This document shows, piece after piece, positions 12,013-20,482 of a stretch of 21,690 bases of DNA. Both the position numbers and the translations under genes were made by a program. Position 1 is the stretch's first letter. Every line of letters begins with the position of its first letter. The stretch comes from CAZRDB01 sp964598695 (GTDB lineage Bacteria > Armatimonadota > Zipacnadia > UBA1398): the NCBI GenBank assembly GCA_964598695.1, contig CAZRDB010000070.1, positions 1 to 21,690 of the forward strand, given 5' to 3'. The notes beneath the pieces were generated by a model. It was not told the origin of the DNA and searched no databases. It saw only the letters and a program-made list of their open reading frames with translations.

Positions 12013-14453
12013 TGATCACGGAGTACCTCGCGGCGGCCGGCAGCCTCTGGCGCTACTGGAACAACCCGTTCCTGCTGCGCAGCGTCCGCTCGAGTTGGCG
12101 TGGGCGAAGCTGGCGCACGGCGCTCTGGGGACAGCTCGCGATCCTCGTGCTCCTGGTCTGGCTCGGCTCCCTCGGTCCCACGGTCTTCGGCGCCCGGAGC
12201 TTCCCCGAGTGGCTCGGCGGCTCGTGGGGCGGTGTGATCCTGGTCTTCCTCTCGCTGGCCCATTTCGCGATGGTGGCGCACGGCGCCGGCGCGGCCCGCC
12301 GGGGTGAGCTGCTCACCGACGAGGCCCGGCGGGGGACCCTCGACGGGATCCTCGTCACCCCCATGAACCGGGCCGAGATCATCCTCAAGAGCGCCGTCTA
12401 CCCGTTCCTCTCGATCTCGCTGGTCGCGGGGCTCGCGCTCCCCCTGTACCTGCTGTGCGCCTCGGTGGGCCAGGTGCCCCTCGGCACCGTCCTCGGCTTC
12501 TACCTCCTGGTCACCCTCATCGCGTTCCGGCCGCCCGTTCGCCTGCGTCACTCGATCCTCGCCCACACCCGCACCCAACAGCTCGCGTTGGTCGCGGCGA
12601 CCCTCGTCGGCGTCGTGCTGCTCAGCGCCCCGGCCGCCGGCGGCTGGTGGGCCGTGCTCCACCACGGCGCTATCGTGTTCAGTTGGGTGTGGGAGCTGGT
12701 CGGTTGGCTCATGCGTCCCGCGCCCTGGTTCGCGCTACGGCTTCCGCCGGCCGTCCTGCTCCTCGTGCTCTACCCGCTCCATGTGACCTGCGGGATCCTC
12801 ATGGCCTCTGCCGAGCTGGAGCACGAGCCGCGCGCCTACCTGCGCGCGCTCGCGCAGGTGCGGTTCTGGTACCGGCTGCTGCTGGGAGTCTCCGTCCTGG
12901 GCCTGCTGTGGCAGCCCCTGCTCGTCGATCGCGACCTCGCAACCGTTCTGGCGATCCCAGGCGGCCCGGCCGGCGCGCTCGCCTTCGTCGTCGCCGCCTG
13001 CGTCGCCCTGCTCGCCGGGAGCGAGGCCCTCGAGACCGCGCGCACCCGGCTCGACCTGTGGGCCGGCTTCGGGGCCAAGCTGCGGCTCGGCCGCGCGGCC
13101 TGGGCCCACGTGGCCAGCGGCGCGATCCAGAGCGTCTCGGCGATCGCGCTGATCCCCACGGTCCACCTGCTCGGCTGCGCGGCGGCGGGCCACTCCCCCG
13201 TCGACGGCGCGGCGGTGCTCGGGCAGGCGACCCTCGCGACGGCGGCGGCCATCGCCCTGTGCTACGCGCTGGGGCTCCTCCTGTGGCTGCTGTTCGCCCG
13301 TCGGCGCTGGCTCCACGGTTCCGGCTTCCTCGTGCTGCTGTTCGGCCTCACCGCGCTGCCCTGGGCGGGCCTGTCGCTCGTGGGGGGGGCCGCCGGCGGA
13401 TGGCTGGCCGCCCTCTCGCCGCTCTCCGCCTTCGCCGCCCTCACCGGCCGAGCCGGCGCCTGGTTCCTCGGGTCGCAGGCCGACCTCCCTCCCTGGTACG
13501 CCTGCGCCGGCGTCCAGCTCCTCGCGGGGCTCGCCCTCCTGGCGCTCGATTCCGCCGTGCTCGCCGGCCGACTGCGGGTCCGGCAGGCCTCGGTCGGCCC
13601 GGTCGGCCCCCGCGAGGTCGATGGCGGCGCCTCGCGGCTCGACCTGCTGGGCTGGTGGGAGCGCTACCTCATCGGCCTCGACAACCCGATCGCGCTGCAG
13701 GGCTGGCGCGCCTCCTACCGCAGCGGGACGGCGTTCGCGGTGCCGACGCTCGGCTTGATGGGGGTGCTCGTCGGGATCGGCATCGCATTGACCGTCCCCC
13801 TGGGCACGGGGATCACCCCGGTGCTGCTGCGTGCCGACGCCGTACCGCCCGGCCAGGAGGCGGGCTGGCGCCTGCTCGCCTTCGTGGGCGCGGCGCTCAC
13901 CTGCTGTCTGCCGCTCGCGGCGGCGCTCGCGGGCGGGACGAGCTTCGTCGATGAGCGCAAGCGACAGGTCTTCGGTTTCACGCTGCTGACGCCGTTGACG
14001 GCGACGCAGATCGTGTGGGGTCGAGTCTGGGCGTTCGCGCTCCCCTTCGGCCTCGTCTGGGTCACCGCGCTCCTGCCGCTGCTCGGGGGCCTGGCCGTCG
14101 CGCCCTCGCTCGCCGCGGCAGCCCAGCTCGCCGCCTGCCTCGCGTGGAGCGTGCTCGTCGGGGCCGCGACCTGCCTGATGGGCCTCTCCGGCGCCCTGGC
14201 GCTCCGCGTGGGCGATGCGGGCGGCTCGGTGCGGGCGCTGCTGTTCTGGAGCCTGCTGGAACTCGCGCGCTGGGTGGTCGTGTGGATCGCCCGGGCCGCG
14301 CAGAAGGGCCTCCCCGAGATGGGGCAGGGGGTCGTCGCCCTGGTCGCCTGCGTCCTGCTCGTCGCGCTCGGCGGGCTGGCCCTGCTGCTGGCGTCGGCGG
14401 CGGCCTGCCGCGGCGTCCGCAAGCTGCGCGAGAAGGGGCCGTTCTCGGTCTAG
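12012..14453 (+). CDS. Double-length ABC-2-like permease (two fused transmembrane units)
   Basis: 813 residues with about 16-18 predicted membrane helices. Two copies of an ABC-2-type permease pattern can be seen. In unit 1, NNPFLLRSVRSSWRGRSW (17-34) is followed by LLTDEARRGTLDGILVTPMN (100-119). In unit 2, DNPIALQGWRASYRSG (about 556-571) is followed by SFVDERKRQVFGFTLLTPLT (about 644-663). The E-R/K-R-x-x-x-x-x-x-L-x-T-P-[ML] block is typical of the amphipathic segment of ABC-2 permeases. The intervening region is further helices and Arg-rich loops. No ABC ATPase gene is in the window, so either the ATPase is encoded elsewhere or the protein is not a transporter. The 1-bp overlap with the preceding H-box gene indicates coupling of the two. 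A hairpin follows the stop. Confidence 0.75.
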   Translation: MITEYLAAAGSLWRYWNNPFLLRSVRSSWRGRSWRTALWGQLAILVLLVWLGSLGPTVFGARSFPEWLGGSWGGVILVFLSLAHFAMVAHGAGAARRGELLTDEARRGTLDGILVTPMNRAEIILKSAVYPFLSISLVAGLALPLYLLCASVGQVPLGTVLGFYLLVTLIAFRPPVRLRHSILAHTRTQQLALVAATLVGVVLLSAPAAGGWWAVLHHGAIVFSWVWELVGWLMRPAPWFALRLPPAVLLLVLYPLHVTCGILMASAELEHEPRAYLRALAQVRFWYRLLLGVSVLGLLWQPLLVDRDLATVLAIPGGPAGALAFVVAACVALLAGSEALETARTRLDLWAGFGAKLRLGRAAWAHVASGAIQSVSAIALIPTVHLLGCAAAGHSPVDGAAVLGQATLATAAAIALCYALGLLLWLLFARRRWLHGSGFLVLLFGLTALPWAGLSLVGGAAGGWLAALSPLSAFAALTGRAGAWFLGSQADLPPWYACAGVQLLAGLALLALDSAVLAGRLRVRQASVGPVGPREVDGGASRLDLLGWWERYLIGLDNPIALQGWRASYRSGTAFAVPTLGLMGVLVGIGIALTVPLGTGITPVLLRADAVPPGQEAGWRLLAFVGAALTCCLPLAAALAGGTSFVDERKRQVFGFTLLTPLTATQIVWGRVWAFALPFGLVWVTALLPLLGGLAVAPSLAAAAQLAACLAWSVLVGAATCLMGLSGALALRVGDAGGSVRALLFWSLLELARWVVVWIARAAQKGLPEMGQGVVALVACVLLVALGGLALLLASAAACRGVRKLREKGPFSV

Positions 14454-14454
14454 C

Positions 14455-14473
14455 CGGTCCCGCTGCGGGGCCG
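14455..14473 (+). terminator. Hairpin after the permease gene
   Basis: CGGTCCCG (14455-14462) pairs with CGGGGCCG (14466-14473) with one G-T wobble and a 3-base loop, starting two bases after the permease stop. There is no T-tract. It may separate the permease transcript from the glycoside hydrolase genes or reduce read-through. Confidence 0.4.
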
Positions 14474-14500
14474 TTCACGCACTGGAGAGGAAGTCCGACG

Positions 14501-15580
14501 ATGAGCTTACCGCCCGACGCACTGCACAGCCTGGCCCGCGCGAAGACCTTCCGCGCGAAGCGTTTCAGCTCGTGGGACAAGGAGGGCGCGAACAGCGATC
14601 GCTGGCCGGTCGCGCCCGGCGAGACGATCACCCTGGCGGAGATGGACGGTCCCGGCTCGATCTCGCACATCTGGTGCACGGTCGCGACCCAGGATCCGCT
14701 CTACCTGCGCAAGATGATCCTCCGCGCCTACTGGGACGGCGAGGAGAGCCCGTCGATCGAGAGCCCGCTCGGCGACTTCTTCGGGCTCGGACACGGCCGC
14801 ACGTACTCCTACCAGTGCGCCCTGTTCAACGCGAGCTGTGAGACGCGCGGCCAGCTCGGCGGCGGCGTGGCGCTCAACTGCTGGGCCCCGATGCCCTACC
14901 GCAAGCACGCCCGGATCGAGGTCGTGAACGAGAGCGAGACGCCGGTCAACAGCTTCTACTTCTACGTCGATTACCAGGAGCACGACCGGCTCGACGACGA
15001 TCTGCTGTACTTCCACGCCAAGTGGCGCCGCGAGAACCCCTGTGACGGCTGGACCGGAAAGGGCAGCCTCTGCTGGTCGCCCGAGTACTTCGAGCGCAGC
15101 AAGGGCCCGGAGAGCAGGAACCTGACGGGCGACGGCAACTACGTCGTGCTGGACGCCGAGGGCCGCGGCCACTATGTCGGCGTGAGCATGAGCATCGACA
15201 ACCTCTACCGGCTGTGGTACGGCGAGGGCGACGACATGATCTTCATCGACGGCGAGAAGTGGCCGCCGTCGCTCCACGGCACCGGCACCGAGGACTACTT
15301 CTGCCAGGGCTGGGGGATGCAGAAGAACGCCCACCTGTACAACGGCCAGTCGTGGGAGGAGTACGAGGACGACTGGAACGAGCGGGGCAAGGTCGCCATC
15401 TACCGCTACCACATCGTCGACCCGATCCCGTTCACCACGAGCATCCGCGTGACCATCGAGCACGGCAACGCCAACGACCGCAGCGATGACTGGGCCTCGT
15501 GCGCCTACTGGTACCAGACCGAGCCCCACAAGGTCTGGGCGCCAATGCCGCCGATCGTCGGCCGCATGCCCAACACCTAG
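14501..15580 (+). CDS. GH172 (DUF2961) family glycoside hydrolase, copy A
   Basis: 359 residues, the size of a single DUF2961/GH172 catalytic domain, with no signal peptide, so probably cytoplasmic. GH172 enzymes act on furanosides such as D-arabinofuranosides and difructose anhydrides. Diagnostic blocks are GPGSISHIW (50-58), LRAYWDGE (74-81), PLGDFFGLGHG (89-99), LNCWAPMP (125-132) and GEGDDMIFIDGE (241-252) followed by GTGTEDYF (260-267). From what I recall of characterised members, E242 (GEGDD) should be the acid/base and E264 (GTEDY) the nucleophile; one extra Pro lies between them here. The start ATG 14501 follows GAGAGGAAG. The next gene is a paralogue about three-quarters identical over the first 290 residues. 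The main difference is a loop at 191-206. The substrate cannot be fixed from the sequence. Confidence 0.9.
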   Translation: MSLPPDALHSLARAKTFRAKRFSSWDKEGANSDRWPVAPGETITLAEMDGPGSISHIWCTVATQDPLYLRKMILRAYWDGEESPSIESPLGDFFGLGHGRTYSYQCALFNASCETRGQLGGGVALNCWAPMPYRKHARIEVVNESETPVNSFYFYVDYQEHDRLDDDLLYFHAKWRRENPCDGWTGKGSLCWSPEYFERSKGPESRNLTGDGNYVVLDAEGRGHYVGVSMSIDNLYRLWYGEGDDMIFIDGEKWPPSLHGTGTEDYFCQGWGMQKNAHLYNGQSWEEYEDDWNERGKVAIYRYHIVDPIPFTTSIRVTIEHGNANDRSDDWASCAYWYQTEPHKVWAPMPPIVGRMPNT

Positions 15581-15601
15581 CGGGGCCGTCTCGGCGCCGG
15601 T

Positions 15602-15634
15602 GCGGGCGGGGGAGGAAGCCACGTCCCCGCCCGC
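15602..15634. terminator. Long hairpin between the two GH172 genes
   Basis: GCGGGCGGGG (15602-15611) pairs perfectly with CCCCGCCCGC (15625-15634) around a 13-base loop, 21 bases after the stop of copy A. There is no T-tract. It could end or attenuate the transcript of the first gene, or stabilise its 3' end. Confidence 0.45.
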
Positions 15635-15655
15635 CCGGCCCGGGCTCCCCCGAAC

Positions 15656-15675
15656 CCTTCGCTATCGCGCGAAGG
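15656..15675 (+). terminator. Second hairpin, followed by a pyrimidine-rich tract, between the GH172 genes
   Basis: CCTTCGC (15656-15662) pairs with GCGAAGG (15669-15675) around TATCGC and is followed by TTGTCCCTTCT. This is the closest thing in the window to a classical intrinsic terminator. Together with the upstream hairpin it suggests that copy B is at least partly expressed on its own. Confidence 0.45.
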
Positions 15676-15731
15676 TTGTCCCTTCTGGCAGCCCCACCGC
15701 GGGGCCCCTCCACGCCGAAGGGAGCACGTCG

Positions 15732-16814
15732 ATGTCCGCACCGTACGACGCCCTGCACTCGCTCGCGCGCGCGAAGACCTTCCGCGCCAAGCGCTTCAGC
15801 TCGTGGGACAAGACCGGCGGCAATGGCGACGCATGGTTCCTCGCGCCCGGCGAGGCCAAGACCATCGCCGAGATCGACGGGCCGGGATCGGTCTCGCACA
15901 TCTGGTTCACCGTCAACAGCCCCGACCCGCTCTACCTCCGCAAGCTGCTTCTGCGGGCCTACTGGGACGGCGAGGACGCCCCCTCGATCGACACCCCGCT
16001 CGGCGACTTCTTTGGCCTCGGCCACGCCCGGACCTACTCCTACCAGTGCGCGCTGTTCAACACGAGCTGCTTCGAGCGCGGCAAGGTCGGCGGCGGCGTG
16101 GCCCTGAACTGCTGGGCGCCGATGCCCTTCGGCAAGCACGCGCGGATCGAGATCGTCAACCAGCAGGAGGAGCCCGTCCACAGCTTCTACTTCTACGTCG
16201 ACTACCAGCTCCACGCGGCGGCCGACGAAGAGCTGCTCCGCTTCCACGCCCAGTGGCGCCGCGAGAACCCCTGCGACGGCTGGACGGGGCCGGGCAGCGC
16301 CTGGCTCTCCTCCGGGTGGCACGGGCGGATGTCCGGTCCCGAGGGCAAGAACCTCACCGAGGCCGGCAACTACCTCGTGCTCGACGCCGAGGGCCGCGGC
16401 CACTACGTCGGCGTGAACCTCTCGATCGACCACCTGCAGAAGGGCTGGTACGGCGAGGGCGACGACATGATCTTCATCGACGGCGAGCCCTGGCCGCCCT
16501 CCCTGCACGGCACCGGCACGGAGGACTACCTCTGCCACGCCTGGGGGATGCAGAAGAACGCCCACCTGTACAACGGCCAGGCGTGGGAGGAGATCGGGGA
16601 CGGCAACTTCAACGACTGGGGCAAGGTCGCCGTCTACCGCTACCACGTCGTCGACCCGATCCCCTTCTCGAAGAGCATCCGGGTCTCGATCGAGCACGGC
16701 CACGCCTGCGACCGCAGCGACGACTGGAGTAGCTGCGCCTACTGGTACCAGACGGAGCCCCACAAGGTCTTCGCCCCGATGCCGCCCGCGAGCGACCGGC
16801 TGCCCAACTTCTAG
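15732..16814 (+). CDS. GH172 (DUF2961) family glycoside hydrolase, copy B
   Basis: 360 residues, paralogous to the preceding gene and colinear without gaps to about residue 290 (about 75% identical by eye count). The presumed catalytic pair is conserved: E242 in YGEGDDMIFIDGE and E264 in GTGTEDYL. The family blocks GPGSVSHIW, LRAYWDGED and PLGDFFGLGHAR are also present. Residues 191-206 (WLSSGWHGRMSGPEGK) differ almost completely from copy A at the same place. C-terminal to 290, copy B gains one residue (GNFNDWG). There is no signal peptide. The start ATG 15732 follows AAGGGAG eight bases upstream. Conservation of the core with a divergent loop suggests a tandem duplication with different substrate preference, or a hetero-oligomer; GH172 enzymes are known to form oligomers. 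It lies upstream of a GH127 gene on the same strand. Confidence 0.9.
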   Translation: MSAPYDALHSLARAKTFRAKRFSSWDKTGGNGDAWFLAPGEAKTIAEIDGPGSVSHIWFTVNSPDPLYLRKLLLRAYWDGEDAPSIDTPLGDFFGLGHARTYSYQCALFNTSCFERGKVGGGVALNCWAPMPFGKHARIEIVNQQEEPVHSFYFYVDYQLHAAADEELLRFHAQWRRENPCDGWTGPGSAWLSSGWHGRMSGPEGKNLTEAGNYLVLDAEGRGHYVGVNLSIDHLQKGWYGEGDDMIFIDGEPWPPSLHGTGTEDYLCHAWGMQKNAHLYNGQAWEEIGDGNFNDWGKVAVYRYHVVDPIPFSKSIRVSIEHGHACDRSDDWSSCAYWYQTEPHKVFAPMPPASDRLPNF

Positions 16815-16892
16815 CGTCCGAGCCGGTGGGTACCGGGGTCCACCGGCCCCAGGCGCGCCATGGCCCGAACCCGGGAGGGGGTTGTCGGTTCG

Positions 16893-19292
16893 ATGCGACT
16901 GCGGCTTCTCATGCTGGTCCTGCTGGCGGCCGGGGCGACGCGCGCGGCCGAACCCGTGGCGCCACGCAGGAGCGTGCTCTTCCCGCTGAGCGCCGTCCGC
17001 GTGCAGGGCGGCCCCTTCCTCGAGCACCAGGAACTGACGCGCCGCTACCTGCTCCGCCTGGACCCCGACCGCTTGCTGGCGTGGTACCGCCGCGAGGCCG
17101 GGCTCGACCCCAAAGCGCCGCCCTACCGGGGGTGGGAGTCCGAGGGCGCCACGCCCCTCGCGGGCCACATCCTCGCCTTCTACCTCTCCAGCGGCGCGAT
17201 GATGTACCAGGCGACCGGAGACCCCGAGCTGCTCCGACGGCTCGAGTACGTGGTCGATGAGCTGGCCGCAGTGCAGGCCCGGAACGGCAACGGCTACGCG
17301 CTGGCGACCCCCGGGGGCCGGCAGCTCTTCCGCGACGTGGCCGCGGGGCGGATCGACGCCGCCGGCGGGATGCTCAACGGCGCCTTCGAACCGACCTACG
17401 CCCTCAACAAGCTCATGCTCGGGCTCATGCGCGTCTGGGAGGCGACCGGCTACGAGCCTGCCCGCGAGGTGCTGATCGGCCTGGCCGACTGGTTCGGCGG
17501 CGAGGTCCTGGACCCGCTCTCCGATGAGCAGGTCCAGCGGCTGCTCGAGTGCGAGCACGGCTCGCTCAACGAATCGTTCGCCGACGTCTACGCGCTGACG
17601 GGCGACGTGCGGTACCTCGAGTGGGCCCGGCGGCTGTGCCACCGGCGCCTGCTCGAACCGTTCGCGGCCCGGCGCGACATCCTCACCGGCTTCCACGCGA
17701 ACACGCAGATCCCCAAGTTCACCGGCTTCGAGCGCATCCATTCCTTCACGCGCGACCCCGAGCTGGCCACGGCCGCTCGCTTCTTCTGGGAGAGCGTCAC
17801 GCGCAACCGCTCGTGGGCCATCGGCGGCAACAGCGTCAACGAGCACTTCTTCGACCCGGCGCAGTCGGGCGAGGCCGTCCAGGCGCTGGCCGGCCCCGAG
17901 AGCTGCAACTCGGTCAACATGCTCCGCCTGACCGAGGCGCTCTACCAGGCCGACGACTCCGTCGCGATGGTCGACTACTACGAGCGGACCCTGTACAACC
18001 ACGTCCTCTCCACGCAGGACCCGCGCCTCGGCGGCTTCGTCTACTACACCTCGATGCTGCCGGGCCACTATCGCTCCTACTCCGACGAGACCGGCTCGAT
18101 GTGGTGCTGCGTGGGGACCGGCATGGAGAGCCCGGCCAAGTATGGGCAGATGATCTACGCCCACGGCCCCGATGACGACTCGCTCACCGTCAACCTCTTC
18201 CTGCCCTCCGAGCTGAACTGGCGCGAGCGCGGCGTGCGGCTGCGCCAGGAGACCCGCTTCCCCGATGAGCCCACGACGACCCTCCGGCTCGCCTGCCGGC
18301 GCCCCTCGCCGTTCACGCTGCGGATCCGCCACCCCGGGTGGGTCCCCGCCGGCGCCATGCGGATCGCCGTCAACGGCCAGGTCCAGGGGAGCGTCTCGGC
18401 CCCCGGTCGCTATGCGTGCATCACCCGCACCTGGCACAACGGCGATGTCCTCCGGGTCAGCTTCCCGATGGCGGTGACCGTCGAGTGGCTGGGCCACGGC
18501 TCACGGTACGCGGCCCTGCTCTATGGCCCCATCGTCTTGACCGGCAGGCTGGGGGCCGAGGGACTCACGAGCGAGGACTTCTGGGCGATCGGCGATCCCT
18601 GCGCACGGAAGACGCTCGACGAGGACCGTGTTCCGGTGCTCGTGGGCGACGCCGAGGCGCTGCCCGCGGGCGTTCGGCGCGTCGACCCGCGCCGGCTGCT
18701 CTTCCGGACCGAGGGCCTCGCCCAGCCGGCCGACGTCGAACTGGCGCCGCTCTGGGAGAACCACTACCAGCGCTACGCCGTCTACTGGCAGGTGTTCCGC
18801 CCCGCCGAGTGGGCGGTTGAGGGGGCGCGCAGAGCCGAGGCGCGGCGCGCGAGCGGGCGGCTCGACGCCGCGACCGTCGACCGGGTCGTCATCGGCGATC
18901 CCGCCTCGGAGAGCGCGCACCGGCTCCAGGGCGCGGCGACGAACACCGGCTCGGGCGCCTACGGCCACCGGATGACCTCGCGCTGGCGCGATGCGGCGAA
19001 CGGCTGGTTCTCCTACGAGCTGGCTCTCGAGCAGGGCGTGCCGCTCGACCTGGCATGCACCTACTGGGGCCGCGAGATCGGAGCCCGGACCTTCGACATC
19101 ACGGTCGACGGTCGGGTGCTCGCGACCGTGAGCCTGGACGGCAACCACCCGGAGGACTTCTACACCGTCCGCTACCGGCTGCCGGCGGAGATGGTCGAGG
19201 GCAGGGAACGGGTCACGGTGCGGTTCCAGGCGCACCCCGGCAACATGGCGGGGGGCGTCTTCGACGTGCGGGTGCTCCGGGCCGGGGAGTAG
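16893..19292 (+). CDS. Secreted GH127 (DUF1680) enzyme, beta-L-arabinofuranosidase family, with C-terminal beta domain
   Basis: 799 residues from ATG 16893. This start is chosen because AGGGGG precedes it by about 11 bases and it gives a clean signal peptide (MRLRLLMLVLLAAGATRA, cleavage near A18). An in-frame ATG at 16860 would add 11 polar residues. The N-terminal half is the (alpha/alpha)6 barrel of GH127, with FTGFERIH, GGNSVNEHFF and SMWCCVGTGMES. By comparison with the characterised zinc-dependent beta-L-arabinofuranosidase, E317 (NEHF) should be the acid/base. E336, C338 (ESC) and C405-C406 (WCC) should bind zinc, with C405 the nucleophile. Beta domains follow, and about 655-799 is an extra beta domain of the DUF6805 kind (GWFSYELAL, LDLACTYWGRE, RTFDITVDGR). 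It probably removes terminal furanosyl residues outside the cytoplasm, upstream of the GH172 pair. The exact sugar is uncertain, since GH127-like proteins vary. Confidence 0.9.
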   Translation: MRLRLLMLVLLAAGATRAAEPVAPRRSVLFPLSAVRVQGGPFLEHQELTRRYLLRLDPDRLLAWYRREAGLDPKAPPYRGWESEGATPLAGHILAFYLSSGAMMYQATGDPELLRRLEYVVDELAAVQARNGNGYALATPGGRQLFRDVAAGRIDAAGGMLNGAFEPTYALNKLMLGLMRVWEATGYEPAREVLIGLADWFGGEVLDPLSDEQVQRLLECEHGSLNESFADVYALTGDVRYLEWARRLCHRRLLEPFAARRDILTGFHANTQIPKFTGFERIHSFTRDPELATAARFFWESVTRNRSWAIGGNSVNEHFFDPAQSGEAVQALAGPESCNSVNMLRLTEALYQADDSVAMVDYYERTLYNHVLSTQDPRLGGFVYYTSMLPGHYRSYSDETGSMWCCVGTGMESPAKYGQMIYAHGPDDDSLTVNLFLPSELNWRERGVRLRQETRFPDEPTTTLRLACRRPSPFTLRIRHPGWVPAGAMRIAVNGQVQGSVSAPGRYACITRTWHNGDVLRVSFPMAVTVEWLGHGSRYAALLYGPIVLTGRLGAEGLTSEDFWAIGDPCARKTLDEDRVPVLVGDAEALPAGVRRVDPRRLLFRTEGLAQPADVELAPLWENHYQRYAVYWQVFRPAEWAVEGARRAEARRASGRLDAATVDRVVIGDPASESAHRLQGAATNTGSGAYGHRMTSRWRDAANGWFSYELALEQGVPLDLACTYWGREIGARTFDITVDGRVLATVSLDGNHPEDFYTVRYRLPAEMVEGRERVTVRFQAHPGNMAGGVFDVRVLRAGE

Positions 19293-19296
19293 GACA

Positions 19297-19326
19297 CCGC
19301 CCACCCCTCGCTCGAGAGGTGGGCGG
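19297..19326. terminator. Bidirectional hairpin between convergent GH127 and prfA
   Basis: CCGCCCACC (19297-19305) pairs with GGTGGGCGG (19318-19326). One C-A mismatch follows, then CTC/GAG and a GCTC loop. It starts five bases after the GH127 stop and ends ten bases before the prfA stop. There is no T-tract, as with the hairpin at 3031-3062. Confidence 0.65.
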
Positions 19327-19335
19327 CAGCGATGC

Positions 19336-20403
19336 TCAAGCCTCGCTCTGGCTCGCGAGCGCCTCGGCGATGTCGGCTTCGCGCAGGGCCTCGAGCAGCT
19401 CGTCGACGTCGCCGTCGAGGAAGCCGACGAGGTTGTGGACCGAGTGGTGGATCCGGTGGTCGGTGATCCGGCTCTGGGGGAAGTTGTAGGTCCGGATCTT
19501 CTCCGAGCGGTCGCCCGTGCGGATCTGGCTGCGGCGGGCGGCGTCGCGCTCCGCGTGGGCCGTGCGGCGTTCGAGGTCGAGGAGGCGGGAGCGGAGGATC
19601 CGGAGCGCCTTCTCCCGGTTCTGCCGCTGGCTCCGTTCGTCCTGGCAGGTGACGACGAGGCCGCTCGGCCGGTGGACGATCCGCACCGCCGAGTCGGTCT
19701 TGTTGACGTGCTGGCCGCCGGCCGAGCTGGCTCGCATGGTCTCCCAGTCGAGGTCCTCATCGCGGATGACGACGTCGTCGATCTCCTCGGCCTCGGGGAG
19801 CACCGCGACCGTCGCCGTCGAGGTGTGGATCCGGCCGCCCGATTCGGTCACGGGGATCCGCTGCACACGGTGGACCCCGGACTCGTACTGCAGGTACCGG
19901 AAGACGTTGGTCCCGTTGACCGAGAGGACGGCCTCCTTGGTGCCCTTGAGGCCGGTCTCGCTGAGGGCGAGGATCTCGCCCTTCCAGCCCCGGCGCTCGG
20001 CGACGCGCAGGTACATCCGCACCAGCTCCGAGGCGAACAGCGCCGCCTCGTCGCCGCCGGCGCCGGCCCGGATCTCGACGATCGCGTTGCGCTCCTCATC
20101 GGGGTCCTTCGGCAGCAGAGCGATCTTCAGCTCGTGCTCGGCGGTCTGTAGCTCGCCGCGGAGGCGGTCGACCTCCTCACGGGCCATCTCCGCCATCTCG
20201 GGGTCGGCGAGGAGTTCCTGCGCCTCCGCCAGCTCCTGCTCGAGCCTCTCGAGCTGCTGGTGGCTGCGCACGATCGGCGTCAGCTCGGCGTGGCGCTTCG
20301 AGAGCGCACGGAACCGATCGAGGTCCTGGGTGACGTCCGGCTGCTGGAGGGCCTCGCTGAGGCGCTCCAGCTCCTGGGCAAGGTCGTTCAGTAGCTCGCG
20401 CAT
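19336..20403 (-). CDS. prfA: Peptide chain release factor 1
   Basis: 355 residues, normal length for RF1. It reads UAA and UAG stop codons and triggers peptide release on the ribosome. The N-terminal domain (about 1-100) is helical coiled coil. P184-V-T186 is the RF1-type codon-recognition tripeptide, in RIPVTESGGRIHTS. The catalytic GGQ is at 229-231 within SSAGGQHVNKTDSAVR. The residue three before the first Gly of GGQ is Ser rather than the commoner Gly, a minor variant. The start ATG 20403 has AAGGAG seven bases upstream. The DUF1385 gene lies 79 bp upstream on the same strand, a neighbourhood common in bacteria; prmC, often next to prfA, is not found in the window. The use of TAG as the stop of many genes here fits a working RF1. 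Confidence 0.97.
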   Translation of the reverse strand: MRELLNDLAQELERLSEALQQPDVTQDLDRFRALSKRHAELTPIVRSHQQLERLEQELAEAQELLADPEMAEMAREEVDRLRGELQTAEHELKIALLPKDPDEERNAIVEIRAGAGGDEAALFASELVRMYLRVAERRGWKGEILALSETGLKGTKEAVLSVNGTNVFRYLQYESGVHRVQRIPVTESGGRIHTSTATVAVLPEAEEIDDVVIRDEDLDWETMRASSAGGQHVNKTDSAVRIVHRPSGLVVTCQDERSQRQNREKALRILRSRLLDLERRTAHAERDAARRSQIRTGDRSEKIRTYNFPQSRITDHRIHHSVHNLVGFLDGDVDELLEALREADIAEALASQSEA

Positions 20404-20440
20404 GGGGGTGCTCCTTCGGAACCTGTGGGGCGAGGGGAGA

Positions 20441-20457
20441 CCCGTCGCGGGGACGGG
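20441..20457. promoter_or_regulatory. Short hairpin between the DUF1385 gene and prfA
   Basis: CCCGTC (20441-20446) pairs with GACGGG (20452-20457) around GCGGG, in the 79-bp gap. It is a possible weak terminator or processing site between the two genes. Confidence 0.25.
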
Positions 20458-20482
20458 CACGCGGGCGAAGTCGCCTCCTCCG

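Noticed and set aside
16860..16892. Upstream ATG for the GH127 gene
   Set aside because: It adds a polar stretch ahead of the signal peptide and lacks a good ribosome-binding site; ATG 16893 has AGGGGG upstream.
15432..18497. 1021-codon antisense open frame opposite the GH172 and GH127 genes
   Set aside because: The plus-strand genes have clear families and catalytic motifs; the antisense frame is low-complexity shadow sequence.
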